64,000 nt of DNA from Microbacteriaceae bacterium (GTDB lineage: Bacteria; Actinomycetota; Actinomycetes; Actinomycetales; Microbacteriaceae): positions 389,478 to 453,477 of the forward strand of contig JAODMT010000004.1 of assembly GCA_025464975.1 (NCBI GenBank), read 5' to 3'. Below the pieces are notes generated by a model that made no database searches, was not told where the DNA came from, and worked only from the letters and a program-made list of their open reading frames with translations. The translations under genes and the position numbers were made by a program. This document shows, one piece after another, positions 39,901-48,346 of this stretch. Each line of letters starts with the position of its first letter. The first letter of the stretch is position 1.

Positions 39901-40054
39901 CATCAGAAATCAGACGATCGATTTCGGCCATTGTCAGTAAGCTGACTGCCGCCAACATTATCCATTGCAGCAGGGTTGCGACACGCGGGATTCTGTTCGA
40001 TACAGAGGCCGTCACAGCGGAAGCCATGATCTCCGTATCAGCGTCACTGAGCAC
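36935..40054 (-). CDS. Polytopic membrane protein with patatin-like phospholipase domain
   Basis: This 1039-aa protein has about a dozen transmembrane segments in its N-terminal ~590 residues, followed by a patatin-type lipase domain. The oxyanion loop GGGIR (about residue 640), the nucleophile elbow GVSGG (about 674) and the catalytic DGG (about 865) are all present, so it should be active. GTG 40054 is chosen because GAGGGGG lies seven bases upstream and the frame overlaps the preceding gene's stop. Patatin enzymes act as membrane-damaging effectors in several anti-phage systems; fusion to so many helices is unusual. Its role here is unknown. Confidence 0.85.
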   Translation of the reverse strand: MLSDADTEIMASAVTASVSNRIPRVATLLQWIMLAAVSLLTMAEIDRLISDAIGPDRQSHSLTSVIGPLAIFNVPAWGQWASSGLGSTIGWWIVASALIDALFVLAYAVILFRLTARALPPNPPAGSPPPLEWVNVSRVLLWSLIATEILEAGFLLFGASVILGLPFPLDVVGGMVAVVSTLKWIVVAVFSAAVLRNSGTRTILARIIKHSARAVWVHRLSAVLVLVLVVFSCIPGAGVLDQLPDIQRQWLDSLSGLWYVAVAAAFLGIAAFGSFVLGRQRARCSFDIRVRQVEDTAKLPFARQWIWWLIPVMAWAALAVWTVLSTVFLGGGWSQVPHHFGVAAVLFLLVPVMIVLLSRWLDGRRDLLSRRTDPDNERAVYSWIFGDVLAVLVLCVGGLGLVRSFAGFIFLGPFSGLPLLQFVLGVAGFVLGVAGAILWPRALVTANSASQTDDATAFWQRWTDWPRRHINRTRSYNPVANRSPEEAARTRVALFWLLVVGAAVVTAALIFPTDFARALGGVAVTVVLITAWGLILGSFTIALQDYRLLAIFRMFRLRAAPVLTLAIVVPLVFTVVTASGGGDATVHATRLINDAGGTSDTNSTPETNLAAILRERITASSCLVKTSEGVIVKPIVVVAAQGGGIRAAYLTSKAMSSLWATKESCLPESVLLSSGVSGGSLGLALTKAYKSQAAEKVELLASPSIVASAATGLLAGDLVATGFGVHSPSMVGGDYKWRDRAALIEEGWIKAAKELGKPLDLKPTDGTGYLVLNSTDARSKCRVLVGQLPASAPNPKQNQSDPLSCSSPTIAPAKSGNLATIYGAACPKSLDWAAAAMLSARFPFITPAGRFPSGDSSCAKGTATQLIDGGYAEGSALGTVADLAPTIAEAVRSYNSTVGAAEGHYAVPILLYLRNSSGFDLAPKGAGAVAEPLIPFIGYGARSNQVDEQAWVQRIMTSFQRYCPATGATGCGNANKNHLMRSKIIVVAPFTKPTIVPPLGWALSKVSATSLTDAVKDATTDDSSAYAHLSELTSLEQQK

Positions 40055-40421
40055 GGGTAGCCCCCTCGCGACTTGAGCACTCGAACAGACTGACAACCAG
40101 CGCCTGGGGCTTGAGCTGTCCCAGAGCCGGGGCGACTCGCATGTATAGCGAGCAGTTCGGAAGGTCCTTCTGGAGATAGAAGTTCGACATCAAGTTCGCC
40201 TTCTCTCGGGGTGCTAGTACGACATCAATCTCAGAGTTGGGTGGAGGTAAATGGAACACCTCTGTATTAGGGTCACGGAGCCCATCCCTACATCCAAAGA
40301 GTGCCTTCCTATAACGCAGAAGCATCTCTGATGTGCTCTCGCCGCCATCTCCCAATAGGCGGACGACCCAACGCACATCCTGCACCTCCTCGTTGGCGGC
40401 ACTTGCTTGAGTCATATTCAA
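40044..40421 (-). CDS. Small partner protein of the patatin-like gene
   Basis: This 125-aa soluble protein is not recognised. It contains WVVRLLGDGGESTSEMLL and a C-terminal LGQLKPQALVVSLFEC strand-rich part. Its end overlaps the GTG of the patatin-like gene by 11 bases, so the two are translated together and probably act together. Its short length and position fit a regulatory or sensor subunit, but there is no sequence evidence for that. Confidence 0.65.
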   Translation of the reverse strand: MNMTQASAANEEVQDVRWVVRLLGDGGESTSEMLLRYRKALFGCRDGLRDPNTEVFHLPPPNSEIDVVLAPREKANLMSNFYLQKDLPNCSLYMRVAPALGQLKPQALVVSLFECSSREGATRAQ

Positions 40422-40974
40422 TCCTCAATTTTCGCGCGCGCAAGGCCCATGCGTCTTTGGCGTCCCGGCGCTGTTTCTCTTGGAAAACGAAGGTCTAGTT
40501 ACCACTAGCCGGAGGGCGGCAGGCGCGAGCGTTCAGGCTGACCGCTATCCCGATGTTTTTGTCATCCCAATTGAATTCGCGGAAGCAGCCCCATCTCATC
40601 ACCTTGAACTCAACCGAGCCATCCTCGCACTCCGTACCGCCCGGACCGTCACCGGAAAACAGAAGCGCCAGGCAGAATGGCACTCGCCGCAGTGGAACAC
40701 GAAGGGCGCGTTTGATCCGATCATCGACCACTCAATCCACCAGATCGCTCACCTCACTCGTGATAGGGCTACCGCGCAGCCGAGTACACGAACGCCGAAG
40801 CAAAGCACACGCTGGTGCATGACCCAGGCACCGTGCAGGTCGCACCGGCTCAATGCCCTGAATCCGCAACAGCCCGTCCTGCGTCAAGTCAGCCGTGCGC
40901 CGGAGCTTAGCGGAGCGACCACTCGACCGGATGCCGTTCCGCGTGAGCGCTCCGGGGCCGCTGAGTCCGGCAAG
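40422..40974. other. Low-information interval
   Basis: About 550 bases without a firm gene. A minus frame at 40495-40731 (78 residues, including CEDGSVEFKVMRWGCFREF) reads protein-like but has no ribosome site and may be a gene fragment. The plus frames here are Ser/Arg-rich shadows. Confidence 0.4.
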
Positions 40975-40976
40975 AA

Positions 40977-41017
40977 AAGCGAACGCCCCCGAGTCTGTGC
41001 CTCAGGGACGTTCGCTT
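40977..41017. terminator. Terminator after the large pilin-like gene
   Basis: AAGCGAACG (40977-40985) and CGTTCGCTT (41009-41017) form a 9-bp perfect stem with further C/G pairing inside. On the minus strand it is followed by a T-rich run, so it ends transcription of the gene at 41079-42290; the shape allows bidirectional action. Confidence 0.75.
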
Positions 41018-41078
41018 TCGGGATTCTGACCGCCGGTGAGTCAGTCCGGCGATCAGAAATTTGGGAAAGCAGTCTCGG

Positions 41079-42290
41079 CTAGGGGGCCACCGTCGTATCG
41101 ATCGTCGTCGTTGGCATGGCGTCCTCGACCCCTTGGGGGGCACCCGTCTTATAGGTGATCGCGTACGTTCCTACCGGAGCCGGATTGGTCGAGGTATCGA
41201 ATTGGACGCGGAAGCCGAGCGAGAACGCGTAACCGTTGTTCACGCCCGCCCTGCTCACCACTGGTTGTGTGTCGGTGAAGGTGAACTCGCTAATGCCATT
41301 GACGGTCGCCGCGCTCGTCAGCTGCCAGTCGGCAATGGTGTCGGCCCAAGTGAACATGCCGTCGCTGTCGCCTTGTGGCGTGCGGGCGTCGACAAGCGTC
41401 GGCGTGGCCGTGCCGATCATCGCTACGGGTATCCCGATGGTGAGGGTCATCCCGTGGATCGTGCCGTCGAGCATCGTTGAAGTACAAGCGACACTTGTGC
41501 CGGTCTGGATGACCGGAATTTGGAGGGTGACTGGCGCGGACCCGGTCGAGGCTATAAACGTATTGCCGCCGGTGACGATCTCGGTTTGCGGGGATCCGTT
41601 GCACGAGCTTGTTGCTGAAGGATCAGGCGCGGCGTTCCCGATCGCCGGGAATGATGCCCCGATGCAGTCGGTAGCCGGCGCGACCGCGTCGGCCGCAAGT
41701 TGATTGACGACTTTACTGTCTGAGGTGATCCAGAAGGTGGATCCGGTCTGTGAGCGCGAGGCGGCAACAAAACATGTGCCATCGGGGCTGGTCGTCACTG
41801 CCGTCGAAGTGGACGGGGTCGCCGGCGGAGTGGGTGGAGGAGAAGATCCATTGGACGGGTTCAAATCCCCGGTGAACAACGCGGCGACGCCTACGGATTT
41901 CCCCCGGCCGCCTGCGCGGATCAGATTGACCGCCGGGCTGATACCGGCTGCGCTCGTCGTGGCGGCTGCCTGCGGCAAGTATCCGTCGGCCACCAGTGCG
42001 GGAATGGGTTCGAATTGTCCGTTTTGCACCCGGGCGACGCTTTCGGCGGTGGTGATCGAATCGAGGTTCTGCTTCGCGGCGTTGTCCTGAGTCCACGGCA
42101 CTATTGCGAACACGGTCGAGGCGATGACCCCGGCGATGATGCCGATGACGAGGACACCGACCATGATCGACGCGAGGTCGATGGCGCCGGGGTCCTTGCC
42201 GAGGACGGCGGGTAGCTGCACTTTTGCGTCACGAATCCGGCGCAAGAAACCTACGCTTCGGATCGAGCTGGGCTGGCGAATGGCTGTCAT
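41079..42290 (-). CDS. Pilin-like secreted protein, large paralogue
   Basis: This 403-aa protein has a short basic cytoplasmic leader, then GAIDLASIMVGVLVIGIIAG continuing into a hydrophobic helix, the layout of type IV pilin-like prepilins (Gly, then helix). A Pro/Ser linker and a large beta-rich ectodomain with paired cysteines follow. The helix and following PWTQDNAAKQ are nearly identical to the gene at 59050-59598, while the ectodomains are unrelated. The usual pilin Glu5 is absent; an Asp occurs at position 3 after the Gly. It is likely a structural surface protein of the element. Confidence 0.7.
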   Translation of the reverse strand: MTAIRQPSSIRSVGFLRRIRDAKVQLPAVLGKDPGAIDLASIMVGVLVIGIIAGVIASTVFAIVPWTQDNAAKQNLDSITTAESVARVQNGQFEPIPALVADGYLPQAAATTSAAGISPAVNLIRAGGRGKSVGVAALFTGDLNPSNGSSPPPTPPATPSTSTAVTTSPDGTCFVAASRSQTGSTFWITSDSKVVNQLAADAVAPATDCIGASFPAIGNAAPDPSATSSCNGSPQTEIVTGGNTFIASTGSAPVTLQIPVIQTGTSVACTSTMLDGTIHGMTLTIGIPVAMIGTATPTLVDARTPQGDSDGMFTWADTIADWQLTSAATVNGISEFTFTDTQPVVSRAGVNNGYAFSLGFRVQFDTSTNPAPVGTYAITYKTGAPQGVEDAMPTTTIDTTVAP

Positions 42291-42395
42291 GGGTGACTCC
42301 TGATTGACTCGTTTTTACTTGCCGGCTGCCGAATAGGTGACCGCATCCCTGATGTGTGCGGCGACCTTCTCCTAAAAGCCCAGATCTCGCTGTTT

Positions 42396-42420
42396 CCGGA
42401 AACGTTGAGCAAACACTCAG
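42396..42420 (-). promoter_or_regulatory. Class III motif, copy 1
   Basis: On the minus strand this 25-base sequence matches 60286-60310 at 21 positions (CTGAGTGTT, GCT, AACGTTT shared). It lies 106-130 bases upstream of the pilin-like gene and overlaps the stop of the previous gene. It is a candidate operator or protein-binding site. Confidence 0.45.
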
Positions 42421-43280
42421 TTTCGAATGAGGATTGGGGTGCCGGTCGGTAAGGCTCCGACGACCTCAGCGGCCGACGATGACGGGAGACGAAGGCAACC
42501 ATGCGAGGCGGCATTCGCCGGCTCGTTCGCGAAGAAGTGAAGGCCGAGCTCGCCGGCGTTGCCGTTAAAGGAAGTGGTTTGGCTATGGAAACTGGTCAAC
42601 GTGATGGTCGTGTTGGCGGTTTCAGTCTGTCTGGGGTCTACGTACTCGCTTTCGAGATACCCGATGCCTACCGGCGTCGGTGAGGAGTCGACCGCCCCTT
42701 GCACGATCGGCCAAGTGTGGGCGACTCGGTTCGATCCTGTGTCGATGATCGCCAGGCTGTGAGCGGACAGATCAACGAGGACGTGGTCTGGCGTTGCATG
42801 TAGCGGGACGAGGTCAGAGGTGCGCACCCACCCAGCCGTTTGTGCCGGCGCCGGCGAACCAGGAGACGGTGTCCGTTGCCGCGCCGGCAGCAGAATCTTG
42901 TCGAAACCGCACCGATCCTCGCCGATGACGACCACTGGCTGTGGAATCGTCTCCCAGGGTGTGCTGCGGGCCAAGGCGCCAGAAGGTGTGAGCTCGTTTC
43001 CTGTAGCGGATTTCTCGTAGATGGTTACTCGGCCGCCGGAGATCTGGAACGTCGACGTCCACGGAGTTATAGAGGTTGGGGCGGCGACCAGGCTTCCGAT
43101 GACCGACGATGAGGTCAGTACAGAAAGGGCGGCGGTTGTCGCGACGACCGTCGGGCAGCTAACCGCTTTTGCAGGCGTCACCGTCGCGTGCAGATTGCTC
43201 GGCGCAGCAGCTGTGCAGCCGGTTAGGAGGACTGCTAGTGCTACGGCTGCGGCGACGACGGCAGGGAAGAGGCGGTTCAT
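42417..43280 (-). CDS. L,D-transpeptidase (YkuD) lipoprotein
   Basis: This is a cell-wall enzyme that forms or remodels 3-3 peptidoglycan cross-links, here tethered as a lipoprotein. It is 287 aa with lipobox LLTGC (Cys22). The C-terminal YkuD domain carries the catalytic SHGCLRLP motif near residue 260. On a mobile element such an enzyme could open or reinforce the wall locally for DNA or particle transit. It lies between a large secreted protein and a pilin-like protein on the same strand. Confidence 0.88.
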   Translation of the reverse strand: MNRLFPAVVAAAVALAVLLTGCTAAAPSNLHATVTPAKAVSCPTVVATTAALSVLTSSSVIGSLVAAPTSITPWTSTFQISGGRVTIYEKSATGNELTPSGALARSTPWETIPQPVVVIGEDRCGFDKILLPARQRTPSPGSPAPAQTAGWVRTSDLVPLHATPDHVLVDLSAHSLAIIDTGSNRVAHTWPIVQGAVDSSPTPVGIGYLESEYVDPRQTETANTTITLTSFHSQTTSFNGNAGELGLHFFANEPANAASHGCLRLPSSSAAEVVGALPTGTPILIRN

Positions 43281-43339
43281 GGTGGAGAACTCCGGGTTAA
43301 AGGGGCGGTGCGAGGTGATGGATGGGGATGAGAGGAAAA

Positions 43340-43386
43340 GCCCGCCGAGGATGAGAGAGGAAAGAGGAGAGACATCCCCGGCGGGC
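43340..43386 (-). terminator. Terminator of the Pro-rich secreted protein gene
   Basis: An 11-bp stem with one mismatch (43340-43350 with 43376-43386) encloses a purine-rich 25-base loop and on the minus strand runs into TTTTCC. The loop is larger than usual. Confidence 0.55.
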
Positions 43387-43406
43387 CGTTTATGGGCAGC
43401 GACGAA

Positions 43407-44777
43407 TCAGCCGCTGACGATCGGTGGGAGGGCCTTGCTTTGCGCTGGTGCGGGACTGCCGACCGGTGCAGGCGCGGGTGCAGCCGGCAGGGGCGCTGGG
43501 ACCGGCACGGGCGCTGGGTTTGGTGTCGGCGCGATGACCGGCGTTACCGGCGTGCCGGCGGCCGGTACTACGTTCAGCGTGATGGTCGCCGGTGCACTCG
43601 TGGCCCCTCCGCCCGATACGTCGGGGTCTTTCAGCGAGTACATGAGCCTGTATGTTCCAGTGGCGGGTGGAGTCCACGCGACGCTATTGCTTCCGTCCGC
43701 ACCAGTGGAGATGGTGGCGCCTGGCGCCGAACCGGCGACCACGGCTACCAAAGACGACGTCGGGTCATAGGAGGATGAACCTGCACGCAGCTGCGACGCT
43801 GAGATCGTGACAGTGTCTCCGACCGTTGCTTGGAATGAGTGATCGACGGCGACTGGACTCTGCAGAAGGTCAATCGTTGAAGACGAATCTGGGACCAACG
43901 ACGGATTATCCGAAGAGACGGTGTAAGGCAGGACAACATCGCCTGTACCCGAGTAGGAAATTGTCGCGACGTCGCCGCCCGAATCACGGGTTACTGTGAC
44001 GCCCGTCGGAAGGGCGCCGAGGGCCACGCTGAGATACACAGGAGTGAGAACGTCAGCCCAAGTGCTGCCGTCGCTGAGGTTCACTGCGGGGCGCTGCGGC
44101 ACCATCACCGTGTACCTCCCGAGTGTCGAATTCCACTCGCCTGCGTTGGTCGACATGAGGAGATCCTGCGCAGTTACGGTGTTGCTGCCGGTGATTGGTT
44201 GTGCGACCGGCAGTACGAAGGAACAAACGTCCTCGTCCTGAAACACTTGGACTTGGCCGACAATGGTGCGGCCGCTTGAATCCCAGATCTGGATCACGCC
44301 AGCCCAGTTTCGGTCACTGCAGTCAGCGGGGAGCGACAATCCGATGAAGCCGTCGGCTGCACCTGTTGTTACGGTCGGCGCGCCGTCTGGGCCGGGGTGG
44401 GAGACGCCGGCCCCCGTGGTTACGGCCATCGGTGAGCCGACACCCTGAGCGCTGAGAGTAATGCCGAAGGCTGCCCACTCCGTATCGGTGTACTGCGGAT
44501 ACAAGGAATGGAGCTGGGCGGCAGTGTAGGACGCTCCGGAAGTTTCGGTCGTGTACAGCTCGACGGCGAAATACCCCGAGGGTCCCCACGGCTTCACGAC
44601 GGGGTAGGCCGAAGGCGGTGTGGCGGTGCTTGCCGAAGCGGCACTTGCTCTGAGCGGCGTTGCGGGGCTTGCCGTTGCCGCTCCGGCAGTTGTCAGGAGC
44701 CCAGCTGCAGCCACCAAGGCCACAGCCGTTGCTACGGCCGCCCATTTGCGACGCTTGGTTGCGAGTTTTTCTGTCAT
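43407..44777 (-). CDS. Secreted Pro-rich surface protein
   Basis: This 456-aa protein has a classical Sec signal peptide (AAVATAVALVAAAGLLTTAG, cleavage probably after an AxA). Its beta-rich ectodomain includes an Ig-like segment (SNSVAWTPPATGTYRLMYS, about residues 350-400). A long Pro/Ala/Val-rich C-terminus could span the cell wall. No sortase motif or anchor is visible. It is not recognised. Position in the surface cluster suggests a shell, adhesin or channel component. Confidence 0.75.
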   Translation of the reverse strand: MTEKLATKRRKWAAVATAVALVAAAGLLTTAGAATASPATPLRASAASASTATPPSAYPVVKPWGPSGYFAVELYTTETSGASYTAAQLHSLYPQYTDTEWAAFGITLSAQGVGSPMAVTTGAGVSHPGPDGAPTVTTGAADGFIGLSLPADCSDRNWAGVIQIWDSSGRTIVGQVQVFQDEDVCSFVLPVAQPITGSNTVTAQDLLMSTNAGEWNSTLGRYTVMVPQRPAVNLSDGSTWADVLTPVYLSVALGALPTGVTVTRDSGGDVATISYSGTGDVVLPYTVSSDNPSLVPDSSSTIDLLQSPVAVDHSFQATVGDTVTISASQLRAGSSSYDPTSSLVAVVAGSAPGATISTGADGSNSVAWTPPATGTYRLMYSLKDPDVSGGGATSAPATITLNVVPAAGTPVTPVIAPTPNPAPVPVPAPLPAAPAPAPVGSPAPAQSKALPPIVSG

Positions 44778-44958
44778 GGTTCTCTCATCTCTTGGTTTCG
44801 GGTTTCCACCTGTGGTTCATCTCTTTCATTGCTTCTATGCGGCGTGCTTGTCGCCTGGTGTTCATTCGTGGATCTGAGAGCCAAACCGGCTGTGGTCGGT
44901 TGCCCTTCTTTCGTTCCTTTGTCTCTATGTGTGCGGCAGCCGATTTCTCACGATCGAT

Positions 44959-47157
44959 CTACCACTGGATCAAAGGCGTCGGTGCTGGCTTCAGCTCGAC
45001 AGTGCTGGGCGGCGGCGCATCGAAGGCGGAGAAGTCGAGGTCGCTGAGGTCGAGCGAGTCCATTACCACCTCGGTTGACTGTTTCTCCGCGGCCCTCGCT
45101 GCGCGAAGGAGGGGGAATTCGGCCGACCATTCTTCGATCTGTCGATCGTCAGTGAAGGGGAGACGGATCCTTACAGGTGCCGGATCTCCTTCGACGCGCA
45201 TGAAACCTGTCCCAGCGCTCGCGTACCCGTTTCCCGGGGCTGCGATCGGAATCAGATGAGCCTCTGCGCCTGCATCGGTCGCGCCGTCGCCGAGCACAAG
45301 ATCGGTCTCGATTTTCGTTCCGGTTCTGAGCGCTACTCGCATCGGCATGAAATCTCGCAGATCTCCAACCATGTCCTTTTGCGGGGCCTGGACGAGTCCG
45401 ACGATCAGGACATTGAGGGAACGCCCCTGACTCGCGATAGCGAGCAGGCCTGCCATGACGTCTTGCGCTCGCTTTTTGTCGGTGTCTAGCTTGGACAAAG
45501 CGCTTAGCTCGTCGATCAGAAGAATTCGGAGTGGATGCTCGCGCGTCACCGGCGGTTTACGCCCACGGCCCTTACGGGAGTTCATCTCAGTAACAAGTTC
45601 GTCGACGAGCTCCGCCCATTCGTGTGCGGTGGTGGCCACCTTCTCGAACACGCCAAGCGGGCGACCATCCTCGCCAATGGCTTCTGCGCCCTTAGGGTCG
45701 ATCGCGTAACACTCGACGAGCCCGGCACGCATTGATGGGACTAGACCGTTGAAGATCGACCACCAGATGCTGCCTTTGCCTGCTCCGGTTTGACCGACAC
45801 CCAAAGTATGAAAGGTCTGGTACTCCACCGGGCTGCCGTCCTCGCGGATAGCGATCGGGAAGGACCGCCACGACTCCGAAGGATCGGTGACCCTGTTTCG
45901 GAACCGCTCATTGAAATCCGCGAGAGTGAGGATGTCCTTGAGGGGGTCCTGCAGGCGGCGGAGCTTGATGGCGCCGCCCTCGGAAGTTCTGTCTTCAAAG
46001 CGCCAAATTGTCGCTGGGACCGCCGGCAGGACCGAGGCCGCGAGCGCCAGCCACTGGGTGCGGCGTTTGACTTTGTCTAGAACGGGTGGCGCACGAAGGA
46101 CCTCGACCTCCGAGACGTAGCCCTCGAGTGGATTCACGGTCAGATTGACCGCAACCTCGTGCGAGGGAACGCCCAAGAATCCGGCGATGCTATTGCGAAC
46201 AGCGAGGGTTTGCGGCTCCAACTTCCCAACCGTCGCTGTGCGCTGGTACGGAGCCCAGGAGATGAGTGTCATGCCTTGGGATTCTGCAAGTGCCTGAATT
46301 CGCGGCGCTGCCGTGGGGGCGGCATCCTCGGATAGGTGCCAGATCTGCCGGGGCAGTTCGCCGGCTTCGACCTCTTCGATGCCGATGACCAAGCCGTCGC
46401 TTTCGGCAAGTCGTTCGCGCGCGGTCTGCGCCTCAAGGCTTGTTTCGATCGGGTCGAACACGATTTGTTGGGGGCCGCTGCTGCGCTCGTTGATCACGAA
46501 TTCGGGCATGACGTGGGCCAATCGCTGCTCAGCTGAGGCGCCTTTTCCGAGCATTAGCGCACCGCCGGGCGGTGTCGGGGCGAGAGTGAGTGATCCTGCA
46601 CGGCTCTTTGTGAGCCGGCTCGCCTCGACGGCGTTGATCGGCACAGCGAGGACTTGGGCAATCCTCGCGCCGTACTCGCGCATGAGGCGTTCTCGAGCTC
46701 CGGCGCCGACGTGGTGACTGAGGGCCACCACAATTAGGCCCGTGGCGGAAGCGGCGATGGCGACGAGGACGAGGTTGCCGGCGGGGATGGTGGCTAGGCC
46801 CGGGATTTTGGCGATGAGGTCGGTGCGGTAAACCACGAGCAGGATCGTTCCGGCGACGATCCCGAAGAAGATCAGTCCCGCCGGAGTGAATAGTGCCCGA
46901 AAAAAGCCGCCGAAAGGCACACGCAATCCCCGAGCTGTCGCGAAGATCGCGACGAGCAGCAGCACAGCGCCGATCGGACCTGGCCAAATCTGGAGGATCA
47001 AGACGGCTGCGAGCCACAGGATTGCGATGCCGGCCCAGTGGCGGATGAATGTCCGGACCGACCGTTCATTTGACCCTACGGCTGCGCTGCCGGCAAGACC
47101 GACGGTTCCGGTGACACCTTTGACGCCGAGACGAAGCGCCCTACGACCGAGTCCCAT
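44959..47157 (-). CDS. FtsK/TraB-type DNA translocase
   Basis: This 732-aa membrane-anchored ATPase has three or four N-terminal helices (IAILWLAAVLILQIWPGPIG onward), then a motor domain with Walker A GQTGAGKGS (about residue 456) and Walker B RILLIDELSAL (about 542). The tail ends in an acidic C-terminus. FtsK-like single-protein pumps move double-stranded DNA between cells for actinomycete integrative-conjugative elements and plasmids. ATG 47157 is chosen because AGAGG lies nine bases upstream; the frame is open further. It is the last gene of a four-gene surface operon. Confidence 0.9.
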   Translation of the reverse strand: MGLGRRALRLGVKGVTGTVGLAGSAAVGSNERSVRTFIRHWAGIAILWLAAVLILQIWPGPIGAVLLLVAIFATARGLRVPFGGFFRALFTPAGLIFFGIVAGTILLVVYRTDLIAKIPGLATIPAGNLVLVAIAASATGLIVVALSHHVGAGARERLMREYGARIAQVLAVPINAVEASRLTKSRAGSLTLAPTPPGGALMLGKGASAEQRLAHVMPEFVINERSSGPQQIVFDPIETSLEAQTARERLAESDGLVIGIEEVEAGELPRQIWHLSEDAAPTAAPRIQALAESQGMTLISWAPYQRTATVGKLEPQTLAVRNSIAGFLGVPSHEVAVNLTVNPLEGYVSEVEVLRAPPVLDKVKRRTQWLALAASVLPAVPATIWRFEDRTSEGGAIKLRRLQDPLKDILTLADFNERFRNRVTDPSESWRSFPIAIREDGSPVEYQTFHTLGVGQTGAGKGSIWWSIFNGLVPSMRAGLVECYAIDPKGAEAIGEDGRPLGVFEKVATTAHEWAELVDELVTEMNSRKGRGRKPPVTREHPLRILLIDELSALSKLDTDKKRAQDVMAGLLAIASQGRSLNVLIVGLVQAPQKDMVGDLRDFMPMRVALRTGTKIETDLVLGDGATDAGAEAHLIPIAAPGNGYASAGTGFMRVEGDPAPVRIRLPFTDDRQIEEWSAEFPLLRAARAAEKQSTEVVMDSLDLSDLDFSAFDAPPPSTVELKPAPTPLIQW

Positions 47158-47161
47158 TTCT

Positions 47162-48346
47162 TTAGACCTCTCGTTCTTTGGTAGGGCTAGCACCGGGTGT
47201 GGACGCCGTTTTGTCGGGCTCGGCTTGGCCGGCCTGCACCTCAGCCCAGGTCTGCGCACGGCTGCGGAGACCGGAGATTTTGGCGGCGAGACCCGGGTGC
47301 TTGGCGATGACCTCACGGGCCGCGGTTCTAACCCCAAGCCCGACGACCAAGCCAACAACCGCGAGACCAATCCACGACCACCAAGGTGCGCCGGGCGGCA
47401 GCTGACAGGCCGCAACGACAAGCAGGACGATCGACGCGGGCGCGGCGAGCGGACGTGTGAGGCGGCGCCATACGGCTAGCGGCCCGGGCCGAAAGATCGC
47501 GAGGAATGCGCACGCGAGGGTTAGTAGGCCCGCGACGGTTGCCGGGATCAATGACAACTCCATCGAGATTGCACTGAGCGGATTGGCCGCGGAGGCCGTC
47601 TTCGTTTCGAGCTTCGTTTTAGCCGTTGTCGCCGCGTTTGCGGCTTCTGCTTTGACCTTCGCCGCGTCGGCTGTGACGGCGCTTTTGACCTTTTGCAGGA
47701 TGCCGGAAGGCTTCGGCGCGGCTGTTGAGCCGGAAATCACCAACGAAACCCAGTTGTCGAGCACAAAACCGGTTTGACCGCTGGTCGTCTTCACGGCTCG
47801 GTACTGTGGCGTGCCCGTGAGCGATGGGGTCCCGGCGTAGGTCGCCCCGCTGACGGTAAGTGAGTCGCCGTCGTTAAGGGTTGCGAGCTGGTCTGACGTT
47901 CCACTGGGCCAGCGTTGGAGAATTGGCGAGCCTCCGGCGACGGCACCCAAAATGCCGCCGGCTGAAGACGGCGTTGAGATCCTGGCCGGCAGCGAATAGC
48001 TAATGGAAGCGGGAAGCTGAATGACCGTTCCAAGGGGAGTGAAACCTGTAGTCCCTCCGAGTTCGACTGGGATATAGGTTCGGCCGTCGGGGGACGGCTG
48101 GGCGGCCCCGCAGGGGACGACAGTGTTAACCACGAGCTTCCCAATCGTTTGACGGAGCACGTCCGGTGAGGCGTACACATCCCACTGACTTGAAAGCTGC
48201 AGGACCCCGCATGTAAAAGGAAGTTGGGTAGTAACGGGCGCGGACTGAGTCGGAGTGGGAGTCGGTGTGTCCGCGAACACCGGGGCAGCGGTGGCCGCGA
48301 CGAGAAGCACGGCGAGACCTGCTGCGGCGAGAATTTTTCTATGCAT
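47162..48346 (-). CDS. Secreted/membrane protein with SH3-like region
   Basis: This 394-aa protein starts at ATG 48346 with a signal peptide (KILAAAGLAVLLVAATAAPVFA). A beta-rich ectodomain with two Cys follows, including SGQTGFVLDNWVSLV, which resembles a bacterial SH3 repeat. An Ala/Lys coiled stretch and three transmembrane helices with a charged cytoplasmic tail follow. It overlaps both neighbours by a few bases, so it is cotranscribed with the FtsK-like translocase and may be its envelope partner. Confidence 0.78.
   Translation of the reverse strand: MHRKILAAAGLAVLLVAATAAPVFADTPTPTPTQSAPVTTQLPFTCGVLQLSSQWDVYASPDVLRQTIGKLVVNTVVPCGAAQPSPDGRTYIPVELGGTTGFTPLGTVIQLPASISYSLPARISTPSSAGGILGAVAGGSPILQRWPSGTSDQLATLNDGDSLTVSGATYAGTPSLTGTPQYRAVKTTSGQTGFVLDNWVSLVISGSTAAPKPSGILQKVKSAVTADAAKVKAEAANAATTAKTKLETKTASAANPLSAISMELSLIPATVAGLLTLACAFLAIFRPGPLAVWRRLTRPLAAPASIVLLVVAACQLPPGAPWWSWIGLAVVGLVVGLGVRTAAREVIAKHPGLAAKISGLRSRAQTWAEVQAGQAEPDKTASTPGASPTKEREV

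Noticed and set aside
40480..41082. 200-codon plus-strand frame
   Set aside because: Composition is Ser/Arg/Thr-rich shadow-like, and it runs through a strong terminator hairpin for the minus-strand gene.
41862..41875. GGGTTCAAATCCCC, a tRNA T-arm-like match considered as the second attachment site
   Set aside because: It lies inside the pilin-like coding region, matches only a generic T arm and not the acceptor-stem end of tRNA-Ala.
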